Positions 1 through 9,195 of a stretch of 64,000 nt of DNA are shown piece after piece; position 1 is the stretch's first letter; each line of letters begins with the position of its first letter. The notes beneath the pieces are model-generated. The model saw nothing but the letters and a program-made list of their open reading frames with translations. It had not been told where the DNA came from and did not search any database. Source of the stretch: Pelomonas sp. Root1444 (lineage in GTDB: Bacteria; Pseudomonadota; Gammaproteobacteria; Burkholderiales; Burkholderiaceae_C). The stretch is taken from positions 137,089 to 201,088 of the forward strand of contig NZ_LMFP01000029.1 of the NCBI RefSeq assembly GCF_001426885.1. Direction: 5' to 3'. The position numbers and the translations under genes are program-made.

Positions 1-1068
1 CTTGCGCGAGCTGGCATTGATCTCGTCCATGGTGTGCACCACCTGGCCGACCACCTCGCCGCCGCGCTGCGCCACGTTGGCGGCAGACACGGCGAGCGCG
101 TTCGCCTGGCCGGCCGACGCGGCGGAATGCTGCACGGTGCTGGTCAGTTCCTCCATCGCGCTGGCCGTCTGCTGCAGGCTGGAAGCGGCCTTCTCGGTGC
201 GCGCGCTCAGGTCCTGGTTGCCGCTGGCGATCTCGGCGGACGCCGTGCCGATGGACTCGGCCACCTCGCGGATGCCGCCGATGGTGTCGGCCAGGCTCTC
301 GCGCATGCGCCGCAGCGTCGTCTGCAACTGGCCGATCTCGTCGGCGCGCGCCTGTGTGCCCTGTCCGGACGGCACCAGGTTGCCGTCGGCCACCCGTTCG
401 GCCAGCTCGTTGGCCGACAGCAGCGGGCCGGTGATGTTCTTCGTGATCGACCAGGCCGCCGCCACACCCAACGCGAGGATCAATACGCAAAGGCCCAGCA
501 GCAGCAGGCGGCCGCTGTCGCTGGCCGCGTCGATCTCATGCGCCGTCGCATCGATGCTGCGGCGCTGGTGGTCCAGGAACGCCTGCATGCGGGCCAGGTA
601 GTCCTTGGCGCTGGGCATGAACACGTCGGTCAGCAGCTTGTCCGCCGCCGCGGCGTCGCCGTTCTTCTTCAGCTTGCCGATCTCGTCGCGCGACGTGACG
701 AACACCTGCCGCGCAGCACCGATGGCGTCGAACAGCGCGCGCTCCTCGGGCGAGCGAACCAGGCCCTTGATGCGGTCCTGCAGCTCCGTCGACGACTTGG
801 TCAGCTGCTCCTGGTCTTCCTTGAACAGCTCCACCAGCGAGGTGTCGGAACTCTTGGCGATGGCCAGCGTGCGGCGCACGCCCGCGTTGACGTTGCGGTT
901 CCAGTCCGCGAGCAGCCGCTCCTTGGTGAGCGGCTCGTCCATCATCTGGCGCGTCGCAGCCGCGGTGGCGGCCAGGCGCCACGACGCCAGCACCACCACG
1001 CAGGCGGCCAGCACGAGGACGACCGCGAACCCCAACGCGAGCCGCTTGCCGATAGTGAGCTTGATCAT
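1..1068 (-). CDS. Methyl-accepting chemotaxis protein, C-terminus cut by window edge
   Basis: Membrane chemoreceptor that passes ligand signals to CheA/CheW. Reading in from 1068 (ATG, with GGAGG about 7 nt upstream) the protein has a short cytoplasmic start, a first membrane helix (about residues 10-30), a periplasmic helical region of about 150 residues resembling the four-helix-bundle MCP sensor, and a second membrane helix rich in Leu/Val/Ala near residue 190. A HAMP region follows, then the start of the methylation-helix/signalling domain, with repeated Ser/Ala/Gln/Glu and the end reached at 'TMDEINASSRK'. About 356 codons are visible; the conserved signalling hairpin tip and C-terminus lie outside the window. 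The ligand cannot be told. No che genes are nearby, so it looks like a stand-alone receptor gene. Confidence 0.93.
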   Translation of the reverse strand, partial: MIKLTIGKRLALGFAVVLVLAACVVVLASWRLAATAAATRQMMDEPLTKERLLADWNRNVNAGVRRTLAIAKSSDTSLVELFKEDQEQLTKSSTELQDRIKGLVRSPEERALFDAIGAARQVFVTSRDEIGKLKKNGDAAAADKLLTDVFMPSAKDYLARMQAFLDHQRRSIDATAHEIDAASDSGRLLLLGLCVLILALGVAAAWSITKNITGPLLSANELAERVADGNLVPSGQGTQARADEIGQLQTTLRRMRESLADTIGGIREVAESIGTASAEIASGNQDLSARTEKAASSLQQTASAMEELTSTVQHSAASAGQANALAVSAANVAQRGGEVVGQVVHTMDEINASSRK

Positions 1069-1192
1069 CGATAACCTCCGTCCTGTCGGTTCCACCTCAT
1101 GGCGGAACGCATCGGCGGATGCTAGGGCGGCGCCGGTGGGGGTGTCACGGCATTTCTGAGGCTTGCGTCACGCGGGCGCCATGCACGCACGC

Positions 1193-2332
1193 TCAGCGCG
1201 AGGCGGCCAGCAGGTCGTGGTAGTCCGCGGGGCTGGCGATGCGCGGGTTGGTCTTGTGGCAGTGGTCCAGCAGCGCGTGCTCGACGATGCGTTCGTCCAG
1301 CTCCCGCCCGACACCCATCGCGGCCAGGCCGGCGGGCAGGCCCAGGCGCGCGTTCAATGCGGTGATCGCGTCGGCCACCGCATCGGCATCGCTGCCGGGC
1401 AGGTTCATGGCCTGCGCCAGCCGCTCGATGCGCCGCTCGCGCCGCACGCTGTCCGCCTCGGCGTTGAAGCGGATGACGGCGGGCAGGAAGACGGCGTTCA
1501 GCGTGCCGTGGTGCAGCCGCGGGTTCAGGCCGCCCAGCGAATGGCTCAGCGAATGCACCGCGCCCAGGCCCTTCTGGAAGGCCATCGCGCCGTGCACGCT
1601 GGCGCACATCATGTCCAGGCGTGCGTCGCGGTCGCTGCCGTCTCGCGTGGCGCGCTCGATGGCGCCCCAGCCGCGGCGCAGGCCTTCCAGCGCGATGCCG
1701 TCGGCCGGCGGGTTGAAGGCCGGCGCGAGGAAGGTCTCGATGCAATGCGCGATGGCGTCCATGCCGGTGGCGGCTGTCAGCGCGGGCGGCAGCTTCAGCG
1801 TCAGCGCCGGGTCGCAGATGGCAGCCTTGGGCAGCAGCTCCCAGTTGTGGAAGCCCAGCTTGCGGCCGTCGTCGACGATGAGGATGGCGCCGCGCGCCAC
1901 CTCGCTGCCGGTGCCCGCCGTCGTCGGCACGGCGATGAGGGGCAGCACCTTGGACGTGATGTTGACGGCGCCGCCCTCGATGGTGGCCCAGCGCTTGAGC
2001 GGCCCGTCGTGCGTGGCGGCGATGGCCACGCCCTTGGCCAGGTCCATGCTGGAGCCGCCGCCGACGGCGATCAGCCCGTCGCAGTCGAACGCCTTGGCCA
2101 CCTGCACGGCCAGCCGCACGGCGGCCTCGGTCGGGTTGGCGGGGGTCTGGTCGAAGACCGGTGGCTTCACCGCGAACGCCGCCAGCGCTTCGTCCAGCAC
2201 ACCGGCCGCGCGCACGCCGGCATCGGTGATGACGAGCGGGCGGCGGATGCCGATGCGCTCGCACTCGGCCGGCAGCAGCCGGCAGGCGCCGAACTCGAGT
2301 TCGATGCGGGTCAGGTAGAGGATCTGGGCCAT
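1193..2332 (-). CDS. Iron-containing alcohol dehydrogenase family protein
   Basis: 379 residues, normal for group III (iron-dependent) alcohol dehydrogenases, which use NAD(P)H to interconvert alcohols and aldehydes/ketones; maleylacetate reductases are close relatives. The N-terminal half has a dinucleotide-binding region with GGGSSMDLAKG near residue 100. The C-terminal half has the metal-site histidines in DAIAHCIE and HSLSHSLGG...HHG. The ATG at 2332 is the only start that keeps the usual N-terminus. It is divergent from the S10 peptidase gene (60 nt between starts) and 125 nt upstream of the chemoreceptor. No aromatic-degradation genes sit beside it, so a maleylacetate reductase role is not supported and the substrate is open. 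Confidence 0.88.
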   Translation of the reverse strand: MAQILYLTRIELEFGACRLLPAECERIGIRRPLVITDAGVRAAGVLDEALAAFAVKPPVFDQTPANPTEAAVRLAVQVAKAFDCDGLIAVGGGSSMDLAKGVAIAATHDGPLKRWATIEGGAVNITSKVLPLIAVPTTAGTGSEVARGAILIVDDGRKLGFHNWELLPKAAICDPALTLKLPPALTAATGMDAIAHCIETFLAPAFNPPADGIALEGLRRGWGAIERATRDGSDRDARLDMMCASVHGAMAFQKGLGAVHSLSHSLGGLNPRLHHGTLNAVFLPAVIRFNAEADSVRRERRIERLAQAMNLPGSDADAVADAITALNARLGLPAGLAAMGVGRELDERIVEHALLDHCHKTNPRIASPADYHDLLAASR

Positions 2333-2391
2333 GGCGTTGTCTCCGCAATGTCTTTCCTCATCGTAGTGGCCTGGTGTCTAGACTGGCAGTC

Positions 2392-4086
2392 ATGCGCGCG
2401 ACTGTCACGACCCTGCTGCTGTCCCTTGTGCTTGTGGCCTGCGGAGGCGGGGGCGGGGGCTCGGCGCCACCGCCGCCGGTCGACAACCAGCCCGGGCTGA
2501 CCGACACCACGGTCTACTCCTCGGCGCCCGATGCATCGCTGCCCGGCGCCGTCGAGGCCGCCGCGGTCAGCACGCAGAGCGTCACGGCCAACGGCCAGAC
2601 GCTGAGCTACACCGCCACCGCCGGCCACCTGATCGCGCGCGACGCGGTCGGCGCGGCCCAGGCCTCGGTCTTCTACGTCGCCTACACGCTGCCCGGCGCC
2701 GACGTCGCCACGCGCCCGGTCACCTTCTTCTACAACGGCGGCCCGGGTTCGGCCTCGGTGTGGCTGCAGCTCGGCAGCTTCGGCCCCAAGCGTCTGGTCA
2801 GCGGCGTGCCGGCCACGACGGCGGCGCGGCCCTTCCCCATGGTGGACAACGCCGAGCACCTGCTGGGCCAAAGCGACCTGGTCTTCATCAACGCGGTCGG
2901 CACGGGCTACTCGCAGGCCATCGCACCGTTCACCAACCGCAGCTTCTGGGGCGTGGACAGCGACGCCGCGCTGTTCCGCGACTTCATCCAGCGCTACCTC
3001 GCCGTCAACAACCGCGCCGCCTCACCCAAGTACCTGTTCGGCGAGAGCTACGGTGGCCCGCGCACGGCGGTGCTGGCGCGCCGCCTGCAGGAGGCGGGCG
3101 TCATGCTAGACGGCCTGGTGCTGCAGTCGCCGGCGATGGACTACAACAGCAATTGCGGCATCACCAACGGCTCGGGCTGCGGCGGCTATCTGCCCAGTTA
3201 CGCGGCTGTCGGCGCCTTCCATAAGCTGACGCAGCCCGTGCCGACCGACCTCGATGCCTGGGCCGCCAGCGCCAGGGCCTATGCCGACAGCGCCTACGCC
3301 CCGGCGCTGCAGGCCTTCGTCACCAGCGGCGCGCAGGCGCCTGCGTTGTGGCAGCCGCTGGCCGACCTGACCGGCTTGCCGGTATCGCGCTGGCAGGTCA
3401 CGCTCAACGTCGGCGCGACCGACTACCGCCAGTGGCTGCTCGCCGGCCAGCTGCTCGGCCGCTACGACGGGCGCATGAAGGCGCCCACCGACAGCGCCCT
3501 GGCCGCCGAAGGCGACCCGTCCAGCACGTGGATCGGTGCGAGCTTTGCCCAGGGCATCGCGACGCACCTGCGCGACCAGCTCGGCTACCGCAACGCCTCG
3601 ACCTACGTCGTGCTGAGCAATGCCATCAACGTCTGGGACTTCAGCCACAACGGTCGCGCGCTGCCCGACACGCTGCCCGACCTGGCCGCCGCGCTGGCGC
3701 AGAACCCGCGGCTGCGCGTGCTGGCGGTCAGCGGCTATCACGACCTGGCCACGCCCTTCCACCTGACCGAGACCGACCTCGCCCGCGTCGACGCCAGCCG
3801 CGTGAAGATCCGCAACTACGCCGGCGGCCACATGAGCTACCTCGACGACGCGACGCGCATCGCACAGCTCGCCGACATGAAGGCCTTCTACGCCGGCACG
3901 CTGGCGCTGCACGCGGCGGTCGACCTCGGCCCCGAGCGCCGGGCGCTGCAGGCCACCCGGCCCGCTGTCGCCGTGGACCGCGCCGGCACGCCGCAGCAAC
4001 CCGGCAGCGTGGCGCCGACGAACGAAAGCGCCTTCCAGACCGGCCTGCGCGACCCCTGGGTGCCGCCGACAATGCGGGCCCGATGA
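2392..4086 (+). CDS. Serine carboxypeptidase-like (peptidase S10) lipoprotein
   Basis: 564 residues. The ATG at 2392 gives a clean lipoprotein signal (hydrophobic stretch, then LVACG with Cys at about residue 16) followed by a Gly/Pro-rich linker; a GTG at 2374 would add six residues and is less likely. The body has S10 hallmarks: FYNGGPGSASV oxyanion segment, GTGYS, the nucleophile motif GESYGG with Ser219, Asp451 in SGYHDLATP and His480 in AGGHMSY, a complete Ser-Asp-His triad. The family removes C-terminal residues from peptides; here the enzyme should be membrane-anchored in the periplasm or outer membrane. Its stop overlaps the start of the next gene by 4 nt (ATGA), so translation is probably coupled. 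Confidence 0.9.
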   Translation: MRATVTTLLLSLVLVACGGGGGGSAPPPPVDNQPGLTDTTVYSSAPDASLPGAVEAAAVSTQSVTANGQTLSYTATAGHLIARDAVGAAQASVFYVAYTLPGADVATRPVTFFYNGGPGSASVWLQLGSFGPKRLVSGVPATTAARPFPMVDNAEHLLGQSDLVFINAVGTGYSQAIAPFTNRSFWGVDSDAALFRDFIQRYLAVNNRAASPKYLFGESYGGPRTAVLARRLQEAGVMLDGLVLQSPAMDYNSNCGITNGSGCGGYLPSYAAVGAFHKLTQPVPTDLDAWAASARAYADSAYAPALQAFVTSGAQAPALWQPLADLTGLPVSRWQVTLNVGATDYRQWLLAGQLLGRYDGRMKAPTDSALAAEGDPSSTWIGASFAQGIATHLRDQLGYRNASTYVVLSNAINVWDFSHNGRALPDTLPDLAAALAQNPRLRVLAVSGYHDLATPFHLTETDLARVDASRVKIRNYAGGHMSYLDDATRIAQLADMKAFYAGTLALHAAVDLGPERRALQATRPAVAVDRAGTPQQPGSVAPTNESAFQTGLRDPWVPPTMRAR

Positions 4087-5006
4087 CCGCCCCGAAACTG
4101 ACCCCGCGCATGGCCGAGCTGCTGACGCGCATCCAGCGCGCCAAGCGGCCGCCGTTCCACACGCTGACGCCCCGCGACGCCCGCATCGCCTACCGCATGG
4201 GCGCCGAGATCCTCGACCTGCCGCGCGCGCCGCTGGCCCGCGTCGAAGACCTCCAGGTGGCAGGCCGCGCCGCGCGGCTGTATGCGCCCAGCGGCGACAG
4301 GCTGCCCGTGATGCTCTACCTGCATGGCGGCGGCTTCACGATCGGCGACCTCGAGACGCATGACAGCCTGTGCCGCCAGCTCAGCCTGCGCAGCGGCGCC
4401 GCCGTGCTGGCGCTGGACTACCGGCTGGCGCCTGAGCACCGCTTCCCCGCCGCCGTCGACGACGCCTGGGCGGCGCTGGCCTGGCTGCACGGGCAGGCCG
4501 GCACGCTGGGCCTGGACGGCAGCCGCCTCGGCGTCGGTGGCGACAGCGCCGGCGGCACGCTGGCCGCCAGCTGCGCCTTCCACGCCCGCGAGCAAGGCCT
4601 GCCGCTGGCCTTGCAGCTGCTCATCACGCCGGGCACCGACAGCCACATGAGCCACGATTCGCACCGTCGCTTTGCCGAAGGCTATTTGCTCGACGCCCGC
4701 AGCATCGAGTGGTTCTTCGGCCACTACATCGACCATCAGCATCGTGGCGACTGGCGCTTCGCGCCCTTGCATGCCGACGACCACGCCGGCCTGGCGCCCG
4801 CCGCCGTGCTGCTGGCCGAAGCCGACCCCCTCGTCGACGAAGGCCTGGCCTATGCCGACGTGCTGCGCGCAGCCGGCGTGCCGGTGCAGCTCGATCTCGT
4901 GCGCGGCGTCACCCACGACTTCATCAAGATGGGCCGCAGCCTGCCTGAGGCCATCGCCGCGCTGGATTTCTGCGCCAGCGCCATCCGGGAACATCTCCGC
5001 CCATGA
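4083..5006 (+). CDS. Alpha/beta hydrolase, HSL-type esterase
   Basis: 307 residues, typical for the hormone-sensitive-lipase/acetyl-esterase family, which hydrolyses short acyl esters. Visible motifs: HGGGF (oxyanion hole, near residue 83), GDSAGG (nucleophile serine, near residue 155), EADPLVDEG (acid) and the late THDF histidine. No signal peptide, so cytoplasmic. The start ATG is embedded in the previous stop (ATGA) and its own stop overlaps the next start the same way. The three genes therefore form a coupled operon: periplasmic peptidase, esterase, thioesterase/acetyltransferase. The physiological substrate is unknown. Confidence 0.9.
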   Translation: MTAPKLTPRMAELLTRIQRAKRPPFHTLTPRDARIAYRMGAEILDLPRAPLARVEDLQVAGRAARLYAPSGDRLPVMLYLHGGGFTIGDLETHDSLCRQLSLRSGAAVLALDYRLAPEHRFPAAVDDAWAALAWLHGQAGTLGLDGSRLGVGGDSAGGTLAASCAFHAREQGLPLALQLLITPGTDSHMSHDSHRRFAEGYLLDARSIEWFFGHYIDHQHRGDWRFAPLHADDHAGLAPAAVLLAEADPLVDEGLAYADVLRAAGVPVQLDLVRGVTHDFIKMGRSLPEAIAALDFCASAIREHLRP

Positions 5007-5860
5007 AACGCCAAGACTTCCGCTTCTTCGAGCCGCTGCGCGTGCGCTGGGCCGAGATTGACGCCCAGGGCATCGTCTTCAACGGCCACTACCTGACCTA
5101 CCTCGACACGGCGATGAGCGGCTACTGGCGGGCGCTGGCGCTGCCCTATGCCGACTCGATGAGGCAACTCGGCGGCGACCTCTTCGTGCGCCGCGCCGCA
5201 CTGGACTACCTCGGCTCGGCCCGCTATGACGACCGCCTGGACATCGGCATCCGTTGCCGCGAGTTCGGCAACAGCTCGATGAAGGTCGAAGGGGCGATGT
5301 TCCGTGGTGACCAGCTGCTGGTGCAGGCCGACATGGTCTATGTCTTCGCCGACGCCGTCGCGCAGACGCCGCTGCGCCTGCCCGATGCGCTGCGCGAGGT
5401 CGTCCAGGGCTTCGAAGCCGGCCAGCCGGTCGTCGACGTGGCGGTGGGCGATTGGCGCGAACTGGGCGATGCGGCGGGCGCCATCCGGCGCCAGGTCTTC
5501 ATCGAGGAGCAGGGCATTCCGGCTGAGATGGAATGGGACGCGGCCGATGCCAGCTGCCTGCACGCACTGGCGCGCAACCGCTTCGGCATGCCGCTGGCGA
5601 CCGGCCGCATGCTGGAACACGTCCCCGGCGTCGCCAAGATCGGCCGCATGGCGGTGCTGCGCGCGATGCGTGGCACCCGGATCGGCCGCCAGGTGCTGGA
5701 CGCGCTGATGGCCGAGGCGAGAAGGCAGGGCTACCGCGAGGTGCTGCTGCATGCGCAGCTGTCGGCCGAGAACTTCTACCTGCGCGCCGGCTTCCAGCGC
5801 CGGGGCGAGCCGTTCGAGGAGGCAGGCATCGGGCATGTGGAGATGGTGCGGGTGCTCTAA
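5003..5860 (+). CDS. Fusion of YbgC-type acyl-CoA thioesterase and GNAT acetyltransferase
   Basis: 285 residues in two parts. Residues about 1-135 are a hot-dog thioesterase of the 4HBT/YbgC type: RVRWAEIDAQGIVFNGHYLTY carries the catalytic-Asp motif (xxDxQGxVxxxxY). Residues about 145-285 are a GNAT N-acetyltransferase: RQVFIEEQGIPAEMEWD start, then the acetyl-CoA loop region GRMAVLRAMRGTRIGRQVL and the ENFYLRAGFQ end typical of ElaA/YjcF-like GNATs. One domain cleaves acyl-CoA and the other uses acyl-CoA, in one chain. There is no stop or frameshift between the halves, so this is a true fusion. Last gene of the coupled trio. Confidence 0.9.
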   Translation: MKRQDFRFFEPLRVRWAEIDAQGIVFNGHYLTYLDTAMSGYWRALALPYADSMRQLGGDLFVRRAALDYLGSARYDDRLDIGIRCREFGNSSMKVEGAMFRGDQLLVQADMVYVFADAVAQTPLRLPDALREVVQGFEAGQPVVDVAVGDWRELGDAAGAIRRQVFIEEQGIPAEMEWDAADASCLHALARNRFGMPLATGRMLEHVPGVAKIGRMAVLRAMRGTRIGRQVLDALMAEARRQGYREVLLHAQLSAENFYLRAGFQRRGEPFEEAGIGHVEMVRVL

Positions 5861-5886
5861 TCTGTCCATACCCATCGGAGGCCGCC

Positions 5887-6117
5887 ATGACTGATCTCGT
5901 CGCCGAGCTTGCCGCGCAGGGCCGTAGCCTGTCGCCTGAAGAGCGTGTGCGGCTGCTCGATCTGCTGCTCGAATCGCTGCAGCCGACCACAGCGCTGGCG
6001 AGCGATGAAGCCTGGGCCGTAGAAATCGAGCGACGCGTCGCGGCCCACGAGCGGGGCGAGAGTGCTCTGCACGAGCTGGACGACGTGATGGCCGAAGCCC
6101 GCCGAATCGCCCCTTGA
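5887..6117 (+). CDS. Antitoxin of the 'addiction module component' family
   Basis: 76 residues, acidic. The pattern LSPEERVRLLDLLLESL near residue 17 followed by W and EIERR is that of the putative addiction-module antitoxin family paired with RelE/ParE toxins. The family neutralises the partner by direct binding and often represses its own operon. Start ATG at 5887 lies 26 nt after the thioesterase gene, with a GGAGG about 8 nt upstream. Its stop TGA overlaps the toxin's TTG start (TTGA), giving tight coupling with antitoxin first. Confidence 0.85.
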   Translation: MTDLVAELAAQGRSLSPEERVRLLDLLLESLQPTTALASDEAWAVEIERRVAAHERGESALHELDDVMAEARRIAP

Positions 6118-6410
6118 AGCCGCTGCGCCTGAGCGACGAGGCGCGCATCGAGTTGCTGCGTGAAACGGCCTACTACGAGAGCAAGCGCGAGGGTGCCGGC
6201 AAGCGTTTCCGTGAAGCGGTCGCGGCGTCGTTCGATTTGATACGCCGCTTCCCCGCGGGCGGCGCGCCCGGGCCGGCGTCGACGCGGCGCACCAAGGTCA
6301 GGGGCTTTCCGTTCACCGTCGTCTACCGGGACGAGTCCGCCGCGGTCGTCGTGTTCGCGATTGCGCCGGACCGGCATCAACCCGGCTACTGGCTGCCGCG
6401 AACCGACTAG
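6114..6410 (+). CDS. RelE/ParE-type toxin
   Basis: 98 residues, basic. It shows the RelE/ParE pattern: LSDEARIELLRETAYYES at the N-terminus, then AGKRFREAV, and a C-terminal beta-sheet segment RGFPFTVVYRDE with VVVFAIAPDRHQPGYW. RelE members cut mRNA on ribosomes and ParE members poison gyrase; which applies cannot be told, though the YW-ending resembles ParE-like proteins. It uses TTG as start, inside the antitoxin stop, which should keep toxin yield below antitoxin yield. Its TAG stop shares the four bases CTAG with the stop of the convergent DUF4936 gene. Confidence 0.87.
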   Translation: MKPLRLSDEARIELLRETAYYESKREGAGKRFREAVAASFDLIRRFPAGGAPGPASTRRTKVRGFPFTVVYRDESAAVVVFAIAPDRHQPGYWLPRTD

Positions 6411-6661
6411 CCCAGCATCTCGAAGCGCTCGACCTTGCGCTCGCTGGCCAGCCACTGTGCCATTGCCGCCGCCACCTGCGGTTCGCGGTGGGTCCAGCCT
6501 TCGGGGTAGATCTCCATCCACGTCCAGCGGCCTTCGGCGTCGGGCTCGGGGCGGTGCAGCAGCTCGATGGGCGCCTCGACACGCGCCTTGCGGAAGGCGA
6601 TGAGGGCTGTATCGACGTTCTCGTCCGCAACGCGGTAGTAGACGTAGAGCTGCACGCTCAT
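6407..6661 (-). CDS. DUF4936 family protein
   Basis: 84 residues. MSVQLYVYYRVADENVD at the start, the central EGRWTWMEIYPEG and the C-terminal FEMLG match the small DUF4936 family of betaproteobacteria, a ferredoxin-like-fold protein of unknown function usually next to ygfZ. The gene starts inside the ygfZ stop codon (4-nt overlap), so the two form a coupled pair. Its 3' end meets the toxin gene tail to tail with a shared CTAG. Confidence 0.85.
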   Translation of the reverse strand: MSVQLYVYYRVADENVDTALIAFRKARVEAPIELLHRPEPDAEGRWTWMEIYPEGWTHREPQVAAAMAQWLASERKVERFEMLG

Positions 6662-7536
6662 TCCTGCGGCGGGATCTCGTAGGGCAGGGCGCGCGGTTGC
6701 AGCGTCGCGCCGCTGGCGCTGCCGAGGTGCAGGCTGCCGCTCTCCAGAGCCGCCAGCTTGATCTCCGCCGTCAGCAGCGTGCGGCCATCGCGCGAGCCAC
6801 TGCCGGCCACGACACCCGCGGGTTGATCGGGGTCGGCGCTGTAGAAGATCTCCTGGCCCACCGTGGCCGCGGTATCCGTCTCGAACACCTGCAGCCGGCG
6901 CTTCAACGTGCCGCGGTACTGGCTGCGCGCGACGATCTCCTGGCCGGGGTAGCAGCCCTTCTTGAAGCTCACGCCGCCCAGCACCTCGAAGTTGATCATC
7001 TGCGGCACGAAGGCCTCGACGGTGGCGCCGCGCACCCAGGCCATGCCGGCCTCGGCCTCGGCCCAGGCCCAGTCGTCGGGCGTCATCGCCGCACCGGCGG
7101 GCGGGGGGGCGTCCAGCGGCTGCACGCGCAAGGCGCGCCCGGCGCCCGGCAAGGCGATCTGCACGGCGGCGCCGTCACGCACCAGCGTCCACGCCTCGAC
7201 CGGAGACGAACCGAGCAGGCCATACACCGCAAACTCGCCGCTCGCGTCGGTCAGCTTGCACTTGGCACGCAGCACGAACATCGACAGCCGCTTCAGCGTC
7301 GCCGCCAGCGTCTCGGCGGGCAGTGCCAGCAGGATCTCGTCGTCACCGCCGCGCCAGCCCACCAGCGTCGCCAGCAGCCGGCCCTTGGCCGTGCAGAAGC
7401 CGGCGAGGCGGGCATGCTCGCGGTCCAGCAGCGCGAAGTCCTGGGTCAGCTGGCCGTGCAGGAAACTGGCTGCGTCGGCGCCCTGGGCGCGGATCACGCC
7501 CCAGTCGTTGAGTCGGAGTTGGGTCGGTTCAGGCAT
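6658..7536 (-). CDS. ygfZ: Folate-binding protein YgfZ (iron-sulfur enzyme maintenance)
   Basis: 292 residues. YgfZ is a GcvT-like folate protein that helps repair or maintain [4Fe-4S] enzymes such as MiaB. The signature is present: KKGCYPGQEIVAR at about residues 195-208 carries the family K-G-C-Y-x-G-Q-E motif with its essential cysteine. The early LHGQLTQD segment also fits. Start ATG at 7536 precedes MPEPTQLRL; longer in-frame extensions cross the divergent mltG leader and are not credible. It heads a two-gene unit with DUF4936, divergent from mltG by 46 nt. Confidence 0.93.
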   Translation of the reverse strand: MPEPTQLRLNDWGVIRAQGADAASFLHGQLTQDFALLDREHARLAGFCTAKGRLLATLVGWRGGDDEILLALPAETLAATLKRLSMFVLRAKCKLTDASGEFAVYGLLGSSPVEAWTLVRDGAAVQIALPGAGRALRVQPLDAPPPAGAAMTPDDWAWAEAEAGMAWVRGATVEAFVPQMINFEVLGGVSFKKGCYPGQEIVARSQYRGTLKRRLQVFETDTAATVGQEIFYSADPDQPAGVVAGSGSRDGRTLLTAEIKLAALESGSLHLGSASGATLQPRALPYEIPPQE

Positions 7537-7582
7537 GGGCCAATTATCATCAGCGCCCTTTTGATGGACGCCAGGCAAGGGC

Positions 7583-8578
7583 ATGAAGTGGTTGCTGCGA
7601 GCCGTGCTCGCGTTGTTGTTGGTCGCGATCCTGGCCGCTGGCGCGGTGTGGCAGTGGTTGCGCAGCCCTTTGAGCCTGGCCGCACCGTCGGTGGAACTGT
7701 CCATCGAGCCCGGCACCAACCCGGCAGAGGTCGCCCGCGCCTGGGTCGCCGCTGGCGTGCAGGCCGATCCGCGAGCGCTGTACCAATGGTTCAAATGGTC
7801 GGGCCAGGCCAAGCAGATCCGCGCCGGCAGCTATGAGGTCCATGCCGGCATCACGCCGCGGGCGCTGCTCGACAAGATGGTGCGCGGCGACCAGGTGCTG
7901 GAGCAGCTGCGCCTCATCGAGGGCTGGAACTGGCGTCAGGTGCGGGCCGCGCTGGCCGCTGCGCCGGCGCTGAAGGCGAGGACGGCGCAGATGAGCGACG
8001 CCGACGTCATGGCCGCCCTCGGCGAGCCCGGTGTCGCGCCGGAGGGGCGCTTCTTCCCCGACACCTACGCCTACAGCCGCGGCGTCAGCGACCTGACGGT
8101 GCTCAAGCGCGCCCACGCGGCCATGAAGAAGCGCCTCGCCGAGGCCTGGCGCAAGCGTGCGCCCGACCTGCCGCTGAAGTCGGCCGACGAGGCGCTCATC
8201 CTCGCCTCCATCGTCGAGAAGGAGACCGGCACGCCCAGTGACCGCAGTCGCGTCGCCGCCGTGTTCGTGAACCGTCTGCGCGCAGGCATGCCGCTGCAGA
8301 CCGACCCGACCGTCATCTACGGCCTGGGCGAGGCCTTCGACGGCAACCTGCGCAAGCGTGACCTGCTGGCCGACACGCCGTTCAACACCTACACCCGCGG
8401 CGGCCTGCCGCCCACGCCGATCGCGATGCCCGGCGCGGCCTCGCTGCAGGCGGCGCTGAACCCGGCGCCGGTCAAGTCGCTGTACTTCGTCTCGCGCGGC
8501 GACGGCAGCAGCGAGTTCAGCGACGACCTCGCCGCGCACAATCGCGCGGTCAACAAATACCAACGCGGCGGCCAGTGA
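7583..8578 (+). CDS. mltG: Endolytic murein transglycosylase MltG
   Basis: 331 residues. MltG cleaves nascent glycan strands in the periplasm and is thought to set glycan chain length. One N-terminal membrane helix (about residues 5-25) is followed by a LysM-like/YceG region and the catalytic segment [10 protein letters not shown] with its conserved glutamate, then [18 protein letters not shown] and the C-terminal [13 protein letters not shown], all standard YceG/MltG features. First gene of a tight operon running to 12108; its stop overlaps the tmk GTG start by 4 nt. Confidence 0.95.
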   Translation: MKWLLRAVLALLLVAILAAGAVWQWLRSPLSLAAPSVELSIEPGTNPAEVARAWVAAGVQADPRALYQWFKWSGQAKQIRAGSYEVHAGITPRALLDKMVRGDQVLEQLRLIEGWNWRQVRAALAAAPALKARTAQMSDADVMAALGEPGVAPEGRFFPDTYAYSRGVSDLTVLKRAHAAMKKRLAEAWRKRAPDLPLKSADEALILASIVEKETGTPSDRSRVAAVFVNRLRAGMPLQTDPTVIYGLGEAFDGNLRKRDLLADTPFNTYTRGGLPPTPIAMPGAASLQAALNPAPVKSLYFVSRGDGSSEFSDDLAAHNRAVNKYQRGGQ

Positions 8579-9195
8579 GTCCAGGACGTTTCATCAGCTT
8601 CGAAGGCATCGACGGTGCCGGCAAGTCCACGCACATCCAGGCCGTGGCCGACTGGTTCCGCGCCCGCGGCGCCGACGTGCAGCTGAGCCGCGAGCCCGGC
8701 GGTACACCGCTGGCCGAGACGCTGCGCGACATCGTGCTGCACCAGCCCATGGGTTCGCTGACCGAGCTGCTGCTGATGTTCGCCGGGCGCCGGGACCATA
8801 TAGAGACGGTCATCCGCCCCGCGCTCGCCGCGGGCAAGACGCTGCTGTGCGACCGCTTCACCGATGCCAGCTTCGCCTACCAGGGCGGCGGCCGCGGCCT
8901 GCCGCTGTCGGTGCTGGAGCCGCTGGCGGACTGGGTGCAGGAAGGCACCGAGCCCGAGCTGACCTTGTGGTTCGACCTGCCCGCAGAACAAGCCGCCGCG
9001 CGCCGCGCCAGCGCCCGCGAGGCCGACCGCATCGAGCAGCAGGACCTTGATTTCTTCGAACGCGTGCGCGCCGGCTACGCCGCCCGCGCGGCCCAGGCGC
9101 CGCAGCGCATCGCTCGCATCGACGCGAGCGGCACGGTCGAGCAGGTGGGCGCCGCCGTACGCGCTGTGCTGGCCGGCCGTTATCCGACATGCTGA
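8575..9195 (+). CDS. tmk: Thymidylate kinase
   Basis: 206 residues, standard length. Phosphorylates dTMP to dTDP for DNA synthesis. P-loop GIDGAGKST lies near residue 11, the [16 protein letters not shown] substrate segment near residue 94, and a LID with READRIEQQ near residue 148. The start is GTG inside the mltG stop (GTGA); no better start exists. The 3' end overlaps holB by 7 nt, matching the common mltG-tmk-holB arrangement. Confidence 0.96.
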   Translation: MSPGRFISFEGIDGAGKSTHIQAVADWFRARGADVQLSREPGGTPLAETLRDIVLHQPMGSLTELLLMFAGRRDHIETVIRPALAAGKTLLCDRFTDASFAYQGGGRGLPLSVLEPLADWVQEGTEPELTLWFDLPAEQAAARRASAREADRIEQQDLDFFERVRAGYAARAAQAPQRIARIDASGTVEQVGAAVRAVLAGRYPTC

